From Actinomycetota bacterium (GTDB taxonomy: Bacteria > Actinomycetota > Nitriliruptoria > Nitriliruptorales > JAHWKO01): DNA of 25,026 bases. Below are positions 14,651 through 21,933 of the stretch, in pieces. Position numbers and translations under genes: made by a program. The notes beneath the pieces were generated by a model. It searched no databases, had not been told where the DNA came from, and saw only the letters and a program-made list of their open reading frames with translations. Position 1 is the stretch's first letter, and each line of letters begins with the position of its first letter. The stretch covers positions 1 through 25,026 of the forward strand of contig JAHWKO010000026.1 in NCBI GenBank assembly GCA_019347855.1, in the 5' to 3' direction.

Positions 14651-15712
14651 TCAGATCCCCACCTGTGAGTGATCGCCGAGCATGAACCGGTACGCGGCGG
14701 GCTTGCGACCTGCCCGACCGATCTCCACGTCCCGGCCCAGCAACGAGCCGTCGATCCGCGGGATGTCCCGGACCTGACAGCGTTCCAGGACCACGGAGTG
14801 CTCGATCTCGGTCCGCTCCAGGACGCACCGGGCCGCGATCGACGTGAACGGTCCCACGTAGGTGTCCACGATCCGGGTGCCCCGCCCGATGATGGCGGGA
14901 CCTCGCACCATGGAGTTGATGATCTCGGCGCCCTCCTCGACGACGACGGGCCCGACGATCTCGGAGTCCTCGTCGACCTTGCCGTCGATACGGGCGATCA
15001 GCGTCCCCAGGACGATCCGGTTGGCGTCGAGCAGCTCGTCCTTCTTCCCGGTGTCCAGCCACCAGCCGGTCACGACCGAGCTCGTCACCCGGTGGCCGTC
15101 GTCGATCAGCCGTTGGATCGCGTCCGTGATCTCGAGCTCCCCCCGATCGGACGGCTCGATCCTCTTCGCCGCCTGGAGGATCGACGACCGGAACAGGTAC
15201 ACGCCCACCAGCGCGAGGTTCGAGGGCGGGTCGGCCGGCTTCTCGAGCAGGCGGACGACGCGTCCCTCGTCGTCGAGCTCGGCCACCCCGAACCGCTCGG
15301 GATCCGACACCTCCTTCAGCAGGATCTGCGCGTCCGGCCGGCGCTCCTCGAAGTCCCGCACCAGGTCGGCGATCCCTCCCTCGATGAGGTTGTCCCCCAG
15401 GAACATCACGAAGTCCTCGCCCCCGAGGTAATCCTCGGCGGTGAGCACCGCGTGCGCGAGGCCGAGCGGTTCGTCCTGGCGGATGTACGTCGGGTCGATC
15501 CCCAGCGCCGACCCGTCACCGACGGCGGCCCGGATCTCGTCCTCGGTGTCGCCCACGATGATCCCGATGTCGGTGATCCCGGCGTCGCGGATCTGTTCGA
15601 GGCCGTAGTAGAGGATCGGCTTGTTGGCGACCGGCACCAGCTGCTTCGCGCTGGTGTGCGTGATGGGACGCAACCGCGTCCCCTCGCCTCCGGCGAGCAC
15701 GAGCGCTCTCAT
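14651..15712 (-). CDS. rmlA: Glucose-1-phosphate thymidylyltransferase, long form
   Basis: RmlA makes dTDP-glucose from dTTP and glucose 1-phosphate, the first step of the rhamnose pathway. The 353 residues include LVLAGGEGTRLRPITHTSAK (4-23), VPVANKPILYYGLEQIRDAG, MFLGDNLIEGG near 104-114 (metal-binding Asp), LLEKPADPPSNLALVGVYLF, and GWWLDTGKKDELLDANR. After about 245 the sequence has hexapeptide repeats (EIVGPVVVEEGAEIINSMV, GPAIIGRGTRIVDTYVG). At roughly 350 residues with such a tail it belongs to the long type (TIGR01208) common in actinobacterial clusters rather than the 290-residue enterobacterial type. The ATG overlaps the upstream LCP stop as ATGA and has AGGAGGAA just before it. The long type is sometimes found in deoxysugar antibiotic clusters, but the rmlB and rmlD neighbours favour rhamnose. 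Confidence 0.93.
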   Translation of the reverse strand: MRALVLAGGEGTRLRPITHTSAKQLVPVANKPILYYGLEQIRDAGITDIGIIVGDTEDEIRAAVGDGSALGIDPTYIRQDEPLGLAHAVLTAEDYLGGEDFVMFLGDNLIEGGIADLVRDFEERRPDAQILLKEVSDPERFGVAELDDEGRVVRLLEKPADPPSNLALVGVYLFRSSILQAAKRIEPSDRGELEITDAIQRLIDDGHRVTSSVVTGWWLDTGKKDELLDANRIVLGTLIARIDGKVDEDSEIVGPVVVEEGAEIINSMVRGPAIIGRGTRIVDTYVGPFTSIAARCVLERTEIEHSVVLERCQVRDIPRIDGSLLGRDVEIGRAGRKPAAYRFMLGDHSQVGI

Positions 15713-17013
15713 GGCTTCCTCCTGGTCTCCGCGGCCGCGGCGGCATCCTGCCCGGTCACGACCAGCACATCGGCGTCTGGGGGTTCGATCCCGTCGGGGA
15801 GGGAGGTCGCGAGTTCAGCACCGAGGATGGCAGCGACCCACTCCGCGTGTTCCTGGTCCCCCGTGACGTACACCGTCGTCCGTTCCACCGGTGGACCGTC
15901 ACCGACGGGGTCCACGGGGAACCCCGCCCAGAACAGCGTCCGTTCGATCGCGTCCGCTCCGTCAGCGAGGCCGGCCTGCCACAGGGCGACCTGGACGTCC
16001 TCGTGCTGGTCGGAGGACCCTCTCGGATCGATCGGACGACCGTCCTGCAGGGCACCGTACAGGGACCGCGCCCCGGGCTCGTACGGCACGACGTAGCTCT
16101 TGGACTCGATCTGCGCGGTGTACCCGGGCACGGTCGTCATGGGGATCCGGCCGCTCGCGAGGCCCCGCAGCTCCCGGGCGAGTCGGCGCATGTCACCGAC
16201 GCCCAGGCCCGAGTCCGTGGTCACGTTCTCCGCCGTGCGTTCCACGACCCGGAACAGTCGGGGGAGGTCCACCAGCATGCGGGTGGCGACCAGCCGGTCG
16301 AGCATGGCGCGCATGAAGATCTGTTGGCGTTCCATCCGGTCGAAGTCGCCCCGGGCGGTGCTGCGGGATCGGACGTAGGACAGCGCCTCGGCGGGCCCCA
16401 TCGCGTGGCAGCCCGCGCCGAAGTCGGCTCCCGCCTTGCGGTCCCGCAACGGCCGCTCGAGGCAGATCTCGACGTTGTCGACGGCGTCCACCACGCTGAT
16501 GAACCCGAGGATCGACACCTCGACGTAGTGGTGGATCGGGACGCCGGTGTTCTGCTGCAGGACGTCGACGACGTGGTCGGGGCCGCCCGCGAACGTCTCG
16601 GTCAGCTTGCGTCGCTCGCCCCCGTCGAGCACGAGCAGATCACGGGGGAAGCTGACGACGCTGACGTGGTCCCGATCCGAGGTGACGGACACCAGGATCA
16701 CGGTGTCGCTGCGCTGTCCGTCGAACCCGCCCAGGTTGTAACGCTCGATCTCGGCGTCCGACAGCCCCTCGCGGGAGTCGGAGCCGACGACCAGGACGTT
16801 CATCGGCTCGCGCTCGCTGGTCCGCTCGGCGAGCGCCGGCAGGTCCACCCGGTCGAGGTTGCTCTCGGCGACCGTGAAGAGGCTCGCGCCGACCGTGACC
16901 GCGATGACCACGAGGACCCCGACGGCGACCGCCGCGACCAGGCCGATCCGGCGCAGCCGGCTCGACCCGCCGTTGACGGTGGGGCCCCAGATCCCCTCTG
17001 GCACGTCCGTCAT
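15709..17013 (-). CDS. LCP (LytR-CpsA-Psr) glycopolymer ligase with degenerate C-terminal domain
   Basis: The 434-residue protein has a short cytoplasmic N-terminus, one membrane helix (about 22-46, LVAAVAVGVLVVIAVTV) and an extracellular LCP domain. LCP enzymes transfer finished glycopolymers from polyprenyl diphosphate to peptidoglycan. Key blocks are MNVLVVGSDSREGL (71-84), RSDTVILVSV, VVSFPRDLLV near 119-128 with the conserved Arg-Asp, HHYVEVSILGFISVVDAV, and YVRSRSTARGDFDRMERQQ. These supply the Asp and Arg residues that bind the pyrophosphate and metal. The region after about 345 is in the position of a LytR_C domain but lacks the usual VLNG motif, so it is either divergent or degenerate. 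ATG at 17013 overlaps the upstream LCP stop and has GAGGA 5 bases before it. Confidence 0.9.
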   Translation of the reverse strand: MTDVPEGIWGPTVNGGSSRLRRIGLVAAVAVGVLVVIAVTVGASLFTVAESNLDRVDLPALAERTSEREPMNVLVVGSDSREGLSDAEIERYNLGGFDGQRSDTVILVSVTSDRDHVSVVSFPRDLLVLDGGERRKLTETFAGGPDHVVDVLQQNTGVPIHHYVEVSILGFISVVDAVDNVEICLERPLRDRKAGADFGAGCHAMGPAEALSYVRSRSTARGDFDRMERQQIFMRAMLDRLVATRMLVDLPRLFRVVERTAENVTTDSGLGVGDMRRLARELRGLASGRIPMTTVPGYTAQIESKSYVVPYEPGARSLYGALQDGRPIDPRGSSDQHEDVQVALWQAGLADGADAIERTLFWAGFPVDPVGDGPPVERTTVYVTGDQEHAEWVAAILGAELATSLPDGIEPPDADVLVVTGQDAAAAAETRRKP

Positions 17014-18347
17014 CGGTCGCTGTCCTCGGCCGACCCGACCTCCTCGCGCCCCAGCACCACCACGATGCCGATGTTGCCGTCGACCTGCTCGAGGTCGGCG
17101 CTGCGGAACTGGTCCGCGACGAGGCGAGCCTTCGCCTCGTCGCCGGGCCCGTACCGCACGACCGTTCCCGGCACGTCCTGCCGCTCGGCGTTGCCGATCT
17201 CCGTGACGACGAAGCCGCGCTCCTCGAGCGCGTCCTTGGCCCTCGCAGCCAACCCGGACACACCGGCGCCGTTCAGGACCGTGACCTGGATGTCCGCCGG
17301 GGTGAGCTCCGAGGGCGTCTCGGTGCTGTCTGCGATCCCCTCGCCCGGGAGCGCGGTCCCCGCCCGGACCGCCTGGAAGACGGCCTCGGCCTCCTCGGGT
17401 TGGGCGACCACGTAGAAGGTGCCGTCGATCCGCTCGTTCTCGGCGGGGAGCGTCACCGACTCGACGTCCTCGGGGCGCAGGTCACGCAGGGACCATGCCA
17501 CACGGAACATGCGGGAGGTACCCAGGCTGTCGTCGGTCACGACCGCACCGGCCACCGCGTCGATCAGGCGCTTGACCCGCACCGGGTTCACGAGGGTCCC
17601 CGCGGAGATGACCTCCTGCATCGCGGCACGGATGAACATCTGCTGCCGTTCGATCCGGCCCAGGTCCCCCCGCGGGTCGGACTTGCGCGCACGCACGAAC
17701 CCCGCGGCCTGCGCTCCATCGAGCTCCGAGCAGCCCGCTGGGAGATCGACCCCGGCGTAGCGATCCTGGAGCGGTTCCTGGAGGCAGACCTCCACCCCTC
17801 CGAGGACGTCGACGACGTCCAGGAACCCCGCGATGTTGACCTGGACGTAGTGGTCCACCTGGATCCCGGTGTAGCTCTCCAGCGTCTCGACCACCAGGTC
17901 CGGGCCGCCGAGCGCCAACGCCGAGTTGAGCTTGCCGTCGCCGTGCCCGGGGATCGTGACGAGCAGGTCACGGGGGAAGGAGATCATGACCGCCTCGGGG
18001 CGCTCCGGGGAGAGGTGCACCAGGATGATCGTGTCCGCGCGCTCCCCGGACACCTCCTCGGTCCCGAGCTGCAGCAGCTGCTCCTCGGTCAAGCCCTCGC
18101 GGCTGTCGGTCCCGACGGCCAGCACGTTGAGCGTCCCCTCGATCGGAGGGGGCGTCTCCCGCTCGAGCGACGACAGGTCCTCCTGTTGCAGCTGCCGGTC
18201 CGCGTACCCCCAGAAGAGCGCGACGAGCACGATGCCCAGCACGGCGAGCGCCCCGACCCCCAAGCCCGCGTACCTGAGGACCGTGCGCCAGTCGGTCCCT
18301 TCGGGGAGACGGACCGACGAGAACGGGGATGAGCGTGGTTCGGTCAC
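17010..18347 (-). CDS. LCP (LytR-CpsA-Psr) glycopolymer ligase with LytR_C domain
   Basis: This 445-residue protein is the first gene of the rhamnose operon. A membrane helix lies at about 28-48 (LGVGALAVLGIVLVALFWG). The LCP domain contains LNVLAVGTDSREGL (73-86), RADTIILVHLSPERP, ISFPRDLLVTIPGHGDGKLN, DHYVQVNIAGFLDVVDVLGG and FVRARKSDPRGDLGRIERQQ, all the conserved acidic and Arg positions of the family. A typical LytR_C domain follows (VTVLNGAGVSGLAARAKDAL, then IGIVVVLG). The start chosen is GTG at 18347, giving VTEPRSSPFSS. The frame is open further upstream but that sequence is Arg/Pro-rich and unlike an LCP N-terminus. No strong Shine-Dalgarno precedes the GTG (GGAG is 12 bases away), so a start nearby cannot be excluded. 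It is divergent from the TIGR03089 gene. Confidence 0.88.
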   Translation of the reverse strand: MTEPRSSPFSSVRLPEGTDWRTVLRYAGLGVGALAVLGIVLVALFWGYADRQLQQEDLSSLERETPPPIEGTLNVLAVGTDSREGLTEEQLLQLGTEEVSGERADTIILVHLSPERPEAVMISFPRDLLVTIPGHGDGKLNSALALGGPDLVVETLESYTGIQVDHYVQVNIAGFLDVVDVLGGVEVCLQEPLQDRYAGVDLPAGCSELDGAQAAGFVRARKSDPRGDLGRIERQQMFIRAAMQEVISAGTLVNPVRVKRLIDAVAGAVVTDDSLGTSRMFRVAWSLRDLRPEDVESVTLPAENERIDGTFYVVAQPEEAEAVFQAVRAGTALPGEGIADSTETPSELTPADIQVTVLNGAGVSGLAARAKDALEERGFVVTEIGNAERQDVPGTVVRYGPGDEAKARLVADQFRSADLEQVDGNIGIVVVLGREEVGSAEDSDR

Positions 18348-18432
18348 AGGCGTGCGAGGCTCCGTCGGGGTCCGCGGGGGGCCGGATCGTGGCCGGCAGC
18401 CTGCACCAAGGGACCGGCTGCGCCACCGTCCC

Positions 18433-18438
18433 AGGCTA
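18433..18438 (-). promoter_or_regulatory. Putative -10 box TAGCCT for the LCP-rml-wbbL operon
   Basis: On the minus strand TGATAGCCTGG contains TAGCCT, a TANNNT hexamer. It would start the operon's transcript near 18426, giving a leader of about 80 bases before the GTG at 18347. No -35 is recognisable. Confidence 0.28.
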
Positions 18439-18500
18439 TCAGCGGATGCGGCGTCCCCCCGGGTCATGCGCTCCGGCGCCCCGTGTCGCATCGACCTGCC

Positions 18501-18506
18501 TACCAT
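18501..18506 (+). promoter_or_regulatory. Putative -10 box TACCAT for the TIGR03089 gene
   Basis: TACCAT fits TANNNT and predicts a start near 18513 and a leader of about 34 bases containing GAGG at 18538-18541. It is 62 bases from the opposing TAGCCT box, making 18348-18546 a plausible shared control region. Confidence 0.28.
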
Positions 18507-18546
18507 CTGCGCTGGATCCGCCAACCCGACCGAGTCCGAGGCCACC

Positions 18547-19245
18547 GTGCAGCTGTCCGACCCCACCGGCCCGGTGTCGGACGTCGACGACCTGGCGACG
18601 GCGCTGCGTGTCGCGGCGGAGCGCTTCGGTCACCGGCCCGCCCTGACCGTGGTCCGAGCGGACCGGCGCGACGAGCAGGGGTTCGCCTCGCTGGCGCGGT
18701 GGGCCGCGAAGGGCGCCCACCTGCTCCAGCTCGACGCGCTCCTGGACCCCGGCGACCGTCTGCGTCTGCACGCGTCCGCGGACTGGCCCGCGGCCACCGT
18801 CCTCCTCGCCGCCTGGTGGGCGGGCGTCGAGGTCACCCTGGACGGCGATGCCGACGTCATGGTGGTCCACGAGTCGCTGCACGCGCCGGACTCGGCATCG
18901 CAGGTGTTCGTGCTGGGCGACGAACCGGACGGCAGCTCGACGTCGAGCAGGTACGAGCCCTGGGCGATCGCCGTTCAGGCCTTCCCCGACCAGCCTCCCG
19001 AGCCCGCCGCATCGCCTGATCGCGTGGCTGCCGAAGCCGCGGGCGGGTCCTGGACGCACCGCCAGCTGATCGACGAGGCTGGGCGGTGGGGCGCCGACGG
19101 TCGGCTGGGACTCCAGCACGACGAACCGGCGGCCACGTGGCTGCCTGCCATCCTGCGACCGCTGCTCACGGGGCAGGCCACGGTGATCCTGGCGGGCGGC
19201 GAGCACAACGACGCCGACGACGAGGGAGTGGCCACGTGGGCCTGA
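18547..19245 (+). CDS. TIGR03089 family protein (AMP-binding-enzyme-related)
   Basis: The 232-residue product fits TIGR03089, an actinobacteria-restricted, single-copy family that resembles a fragment of AMP-binding (adenylating) enzymes without the full active site. Visible features are the N-terminal DLATALRVAAERFGHRPALT, FASLARWAAKGAHLL, DRLRLHASADWPAATVLLAAWWAGVEV, and AGGSWTHRQLIDEA, a weak echo of the acyl-CoA synthetase N-domain. No ATP-binding P-loop of the S/T-G-T-G-K type is present. GTG at 18547 has GAGG 5 bases upstream. In mycobacteria the corresponding gene (Rv3268, from memory) adjoins an LCP gene as here, suggesting an envelope-related role that remains undefined. Its last 10 bases overlap the XRE-cupin gene, so the two are probably cotranscribed. 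Confidence 0.8.
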   Translation: MQLSDPTGPVSDVDDLATALRVAAERFGHRPALTVVRADRRDEQGFASLARWAAKGAHLLQLDALLDPGDRLRLHASADWPAATVLLAAWWAGVEVTLDGDADVMVVHESLHAPDSASQVFVLGDEPDGSSTSSRYEPWAIAVQAFPDQPPEPAASPDRVAAEAAGGSWTHRQLIDEAGRWGADGRLGLQHDEPAATWLPAILRPLLTGQATVILAGGEHNDADDEGVATWA

Positions 19246-19832
19246 CGCCGGCAGATGAGCACGCCCGGACGGTCGCGAACAACGTCCGACGGCTCCGCGA
19301 GTCGCAGGGGATGAGCCTGTCGGCGCTCTCCCGGCGGTCGAGCATCGCGAAGGCCACGCTGTCAGCGATCGAGCGAGGCGACGGCAACCCGACGATCTCC
19401 ACGTTGCAGTCCCTCGCGGTGGCGCTGCAGGTCGGCGTCGCGGAGCTGGTGGCGCCACGCGAGCTCGGCGTCGCACGGGTGGTCCGAGGAGCCGGAGGCG
19501 ACCCCGGCACCGACGACGTGCCGATCGAGTCGTTCGTCCCCGAGGGCATCGTCGAGCTCTACGACATCCGGTACGAGGCCAGCGACCACTTCGAGTTCCC
19601 GGCGCACCAGCCGGGCGTGATCGAACGCGTCCTCCTCCAGACCGGCACGTTACGGATCGGGTCCTACGACGACCTGACGGTGCTCGAGTCGGGCGACTAC
19701 GTGGCGTTCCCGGCCGACCGTCCCCACCGCTACGAGGTCGTCGGCGACGAGCTCGTGCGCGGGACCCTCGTGGTGACCTACCCCGTGGCGTCGCCGTCCG
19801 GGTCCCCGGTGCACGACGAGACGCGCGAGTAG
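19236..19832 (+). CDS. XRE-family regulator with C-terminal cupin domain
   Basis: The 198-residue protein combines a DNA-binding HTH_3 domain and a cupin sensor. The HTH spans about 12-66: VANNVRRLRESQGMSLSALS, then RRSSIAKATLSAIERGDGNP, then STLQSLAVALQVGVAELV. The cupin lies at about 110-185, with FEFPAHQPGVIERVLLQTGT, LESGDYVAFPADRPHRYEVV and VVTYPV. Of the usual cupin ligands, His in PAHQPG, Glu in VIERV and the HRYE His are present. Relatives bind a small ligand and repress or activate nearby genes. GTG at 19236 is preceded by GAGGGA 8 bases upstream, inside the end of the TIGR03089 gene. The frame is open upstream but that part is Arg/Gly-rich and shadows the previous gene. Its target is unknown; the coupled upstream gene or the divergent envelope operon are candidates. 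Confidence 0.9.
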   Translation: MGLTPADEHARTVANNVRRLRESQGMSLSALSRRSSIAKATLSAIERGDGNPTISTLQSLAVALQVGVAELVAPRELGVARVVRGAGGDPGTDDVPIESFVPEGIVELYDIRYEASDHFEFPAHQPGVIERVLLQTGTLRIGSYDDLTVLESGDYVAFPADRPHRYEVVGDELVRGTLVVTYPVASPSGSPVHDETRE

Positions 19833-19834
19833 TC

Positions 19835-19854
19835 CGAGCGCTCAGAGGCGCTCG
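19835..19854. terminator. Possible bidirectional hairpin between convergent genes
   Basis: CGAGCGC (19835-19841) and GCGCTCG (19848-19854) form a perfect 7-bp stem with a 6-base loop. It starts 3 bases after the regulator's stop and covers the last codons of the convergent gene. There is no U-tract on either side, so its efficiency is uncertain. Confidence 0.4.
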
Positions 19855-20618
19855 AGGACGCCCTCGATGTCCTTCCTGTAGCGCCCGAACCGCCGCGGGT
19901 GGAGGATCGACAACGTGGCCCTCGGGCCATCGTGCCCCTCACGGGGCTGTCCGGCGCGACCGATCCCCGGCCAGTCCAACGGCAGCTGTCCCCACGCCTC
20001 GAGGACCGGGACGAGGTAGATCGGCGTCCCATCGGGCAGGCTGAGCTCGGCCTGCAACCCCCGGTCCAGGATCTGGGGGTGGACGTGGCGGAGGACGCGT
20101 TCGGCACCGTCGAGCTGCGCGCGCGTCACGCCGTACAGCTCCAGGTCGGGGACGTCGAAGCGCGCTGCCCCATGCGTGTGGACCCAGAAGGTCCCCTGGC
20201 CCTCGTGGTGCACGCGCACCGCGTCCTCGAGGGCGACCTTCCCGCCGGCGACGCGCTCGAGCCAGGCGAGGTCGTGCTCGCGGTCGGCGGACAGGTCGCG
20301 GACCGCCTCGACCGACCCGGCGGGTCCCGCCAGCGCCCGCAGGAGCTGTGCCTGTCGGCGCATGCCCTGGCGCACCCCTTCGGCGCCGATGTAGGTCTCG
20401 GCCCGCAGCAGGGGTCGGCCGTCCTCGTCCTCGAGCCGACGGATCACCGCCTTCTGCATGCGACCGCCCCACGCGACCTCCGCGGCGTCGGCCGGGTCAC
20501 CGACCGGGGCGTGCCGGTCTACCTCGCCCGCGGTCCTGGCGTGCTCGACCACCCGCCGGACGTCCTCGACCTGGCGACCCAGGACCAGCGCCATCAGGGA
20601 CGTGTACTTCTCTGCCAT
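19842..20618 (-). CDS. Hypothetical protein, 258 residues
   Basis: I do not recognise this protein with confidence. It is soluble, mildly acidic and has no signal peptide or membrane helix. The N-terminus (MAEKYTSLMALVLGRQVEDV) and Arg/Glu-rich helical stretch to about 120 are followed by a more structured half: GTFWVHTHGAARFDVPDLEL near 142-161, then RVLRHVHPQILDRGLQAELS, GTPIYLVPVLEAWGQLPLD and a C-terminal ILHPRRFGRYRKDIEGVLER. The HTHG followed by a F-x-PDLEL segment recalls uncharacterised domains found near DUF2314/DUF4026-type proteins, but this is a weak resemblance. Coding bias agrees with neighbours. The ATG at 20618 follows a TAGCGT box so closely that translation may be leaderless or nearly so. 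It is downstream of the acyl-CoA dehydrogenase on the same strand. Confidence 0.75.
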   Translation of the reverse strand: MAEKYTSLMALVLGRQVEDVRRVVEHARTAGEVDRHAPVGDPADAAEVAWGGRMQKAVIRRLEDEDGRPLLRAETYIGAEGVRQGMRRQAQLLRALAGPAGSVEAVRDLSADREHDLAWLERVAGGKVALEDAVRVHHEGQGTFWVHTHGAARFDVPDLELYGVTRAQLDGAERVLRHVHPQILDRGLQAELSLPDGTPIYLVPVLEAWGQLPLDWPGIGRAGQPREGHDGPRATLSILHPRRFGRYRKDIEGVLERL

Positions 20619-20627
20619 CGTGGTGCG

Positions 20628-20633
20628 ACGCTA
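20628..20633 (-). promoter_or_regulatory. Putative -10 box TAGCGT just before the hypothetical gene
   Basis: On the minus strand TAGCGT (TANNNT) ends 9 bases before the ATG at 20618. A start about 7 bases on would give a leader of only a few bases, as in leaderless actinobacterial transcripts. No Shine-Dalgarno precedes this ATG. Confidence 0.4.
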
Positions 20634-20647
20634 CAGAGGGGGCGGGT

Positions 20648-21793
20648 TCACAACAGCCCGAGGTCCCGGGCGATGAGCAGACGCTGGATCTCGGAGGTGC
20701 CCTCCCCGATCTCCAGGATCTTGGCGTCCTGGTAGAAGCGCGCGACCCGGTACTCGGTCATGTACCCGTACCCGCCGAACACCTGGCACGCCTCGCGTGC
20801 AACGGTCACGGCCTGCTCGGACGAGTAGAGCTTCGCGATCGCCGCCTCCTTCTTGTACGGCAGCCCCTCGGCCTTGCGCCACGCTGCGTTCCAGTACAGG
20901 TGCCGCGCGGTCTGGGCCGCGACCTCCATATCGGCGATCTTGAACGCGACCGCCTGTAGCTTGCCGATCGGTTGCCCGTAGGCCTCCCGCTCGTTCGCGT
21001 AGCGCGTGCACTCGTCGACGCAGCCTTGGATCAACCCGACCGCGAGCGCGCTGATCGCGATGCGGCCGTCGTCGAGGATCGCGAGGAACTGGGCGAGCCC
21101 GCGACCGCGTTCCCCGAGCAGGTGGTCCTCCGGGACGCGGCAGCCGTCGAGGATCACCTCACGGGTATCCGAGGCGTGCCACCCGACCTTCCGGTACTTC
21201 GGAGCGACGCTGAACCCGTCGCTGTCCACCGGGACGACGATGCAGGAGATCTCGTCCTCGCCGGTGCGCGCGGTCACGGTGCAGAGCGACGTCATCGGCG
21301 TACCGACGTTGGTGATGAACACCTTCCGGCCGTCGATCACCCACTCGCCGCCGTCGAGACGCGCCTTGGTCGAGGTCGACCGCCGGAGGTCCGAGCCACC
21401 GGACGGTTCCGTGAGCCCGAACCCCCCGATCCGTTCGCCCCGGGCCAGCGGGGGCAGCCAACGCTGCTTCTGCTCCTCGGTCCCGAACCGGAAGATCGGT
21501 TCGGCCCCGAGCCCCACGCCCGCTTCGAGGGTGATCCCGAGCGATTGATCGACCCGTCCCAGCTCCTCGATCGCGAGGCACAGGCTCAGGAAGTCCCCGC
21601 CCATCCCGCCGTACTCCTCGGGGAACGGGATGCCGAACAGGCCCATCTGCCCCATCCGCTGCACGATGTCCACGGGGAACGCGCGCTCGGCGTTGATCCG
21701 GTCGGCCTCCGGGTCGATCACCGTGTTGGCGAAGTCCCGCACGACGTCGCGGAACTGCTCCTGCTCGGGGGACAACGCGAACGAGATGGCCAC
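20648..21793 (-). CDS. Acyl-CoA dehydrogenase
   Basis: The 381-residue flavoenzyme oxidises acyl-CoA to 2-enoyl-CoA and passes electrons to ETF. The N-terminal helical domain (LSPEQEQFRDVVRDFANTVI, GIPFPEEYGGMGGDFLSLCL) is followed by the FAD/substrate beta domain (GGFGLTEPSGGSD near 124-136, WVIDGRKVFITN). The C-terminal helical domain contains REAYGQPIGKLQAVAFKIAD, CQVFGGYGYMTEYRVARFYQDAK and EGTSEIQR. Glu364 in EGTSE is in the position of the catalytic base of medium- and short-chain enzymes. Length is standard. GTG at 21793 has AGGAG 6 bases upstream. In M. tuberculosis a fadE gene (fadE25) also lies between the wbbL/LCP region and birA, so this may be its counterpart. Chain-length specificity is not deducible. 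Confidence 0.93.
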   Translation of the reverse strand: MAISFALSPEQEQFRDVVRDFANTVIDPEADRINAERAFPVDIVQRMGQMGLFGIPFPEEYGGMGGDFLSLCLAIEELGRVDQSLGITLEAGVGLGAEPIFRFGTEEQKQRWLPPLARGERIGGFGLTEPSGGSDLRRSTSTKARLDGGEWVIDGRKVFITNVGTPMTSLCTVTARTGEDEISCIVVPVDSDGFSVAPKYRKVGWHASDTREVILDGCRVPEDHLLGERGRGLAQFLAILDDGRIAISALAVGLIQGCVDECTRYANEREAYGQPIGKLQAVAFKIADMEVAAQTARHLYWNAAWRKAEGLPYKKEAAIAKLYSSEQAVTVAREACQVFGGYGYMTEYRVARFYQDAKILEIGEGTSEIQRLLIARDLGLL

Positions 21794-21823
21794 GGGGCGC
21801 TCCTGGCGCGACGGGGGCGTGTG

Positions 21824-21829
21824 ACCTTA
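21824..21829 (-). promoter_or_regulatory. Putative -10 box TAAGGT for the acyl-CoA dehydrogenase
   Basis: TAAGGT within GATAAGGTCAC on the minus strand fits TANNNT and predicts a leader of about 24 bases that contains the AGGAG ribosome binding site. No -35 is recognised. Confidence 0.4.
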
Positions 21830-21864
21830 TCCCGCGGACCCACCCCCGAGGGCGCGCGAGGCCC

Positions 21865-21870
21865 TACGAT
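21865..21870 (+). promoter_or_regulatory. Putative -10 box TACGAT for the histidine kinase
   Basis: TACGAT fits TANNNT. A start near 21877 would place the G-rich segment at the extreme 5' end of the transcript, followed by the GGAG site at 21924-21927 and the GTG at 21934. Confidence 0.3.
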
Positions 21871-21877
21871 GCCCGGC

Positions 21878-21905
21878 GGGTCCCTCGGGGGGACGGACGG
21901 GGGGG
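21878..21905 (+). other. G-rich segment with G-quadruplex potential in the kinase leader
   Basis: G-runs of 3 (21878-21880), 6 (21887-21892) and 7 (21899-21905) are separated by 6-base spacers; the 7-base run can supply two tracts. This fits the G3+N1-7 pattern on the sense strand. A further run of 5 G lies at 21916-21920. Folding is predicted, not shown. Confidence 0.4.
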
Positions 21906-21933
21906 TTCTCTACCTGGGGGCACGGAGCCGGAC

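Noticed and set aside
12831..17415. Very long + frames opposite rmlD, rmlB, rmlA and both LCP genes
   Set aside because: All are Val/Asp/Glu/Arg-rich shadows in the frame expected for GC-rich antisense; the minus-strand enzymes carry catalytic motifs.
19086..19235. Upstream extension of the XRE-cupin regulator
   Set aside because: The extra 50 residues are Arg/Gly/His-rich and overlap the TIGR03089 gene; GTG 19236 has a good ribosome binding site and a typical N-terminus.
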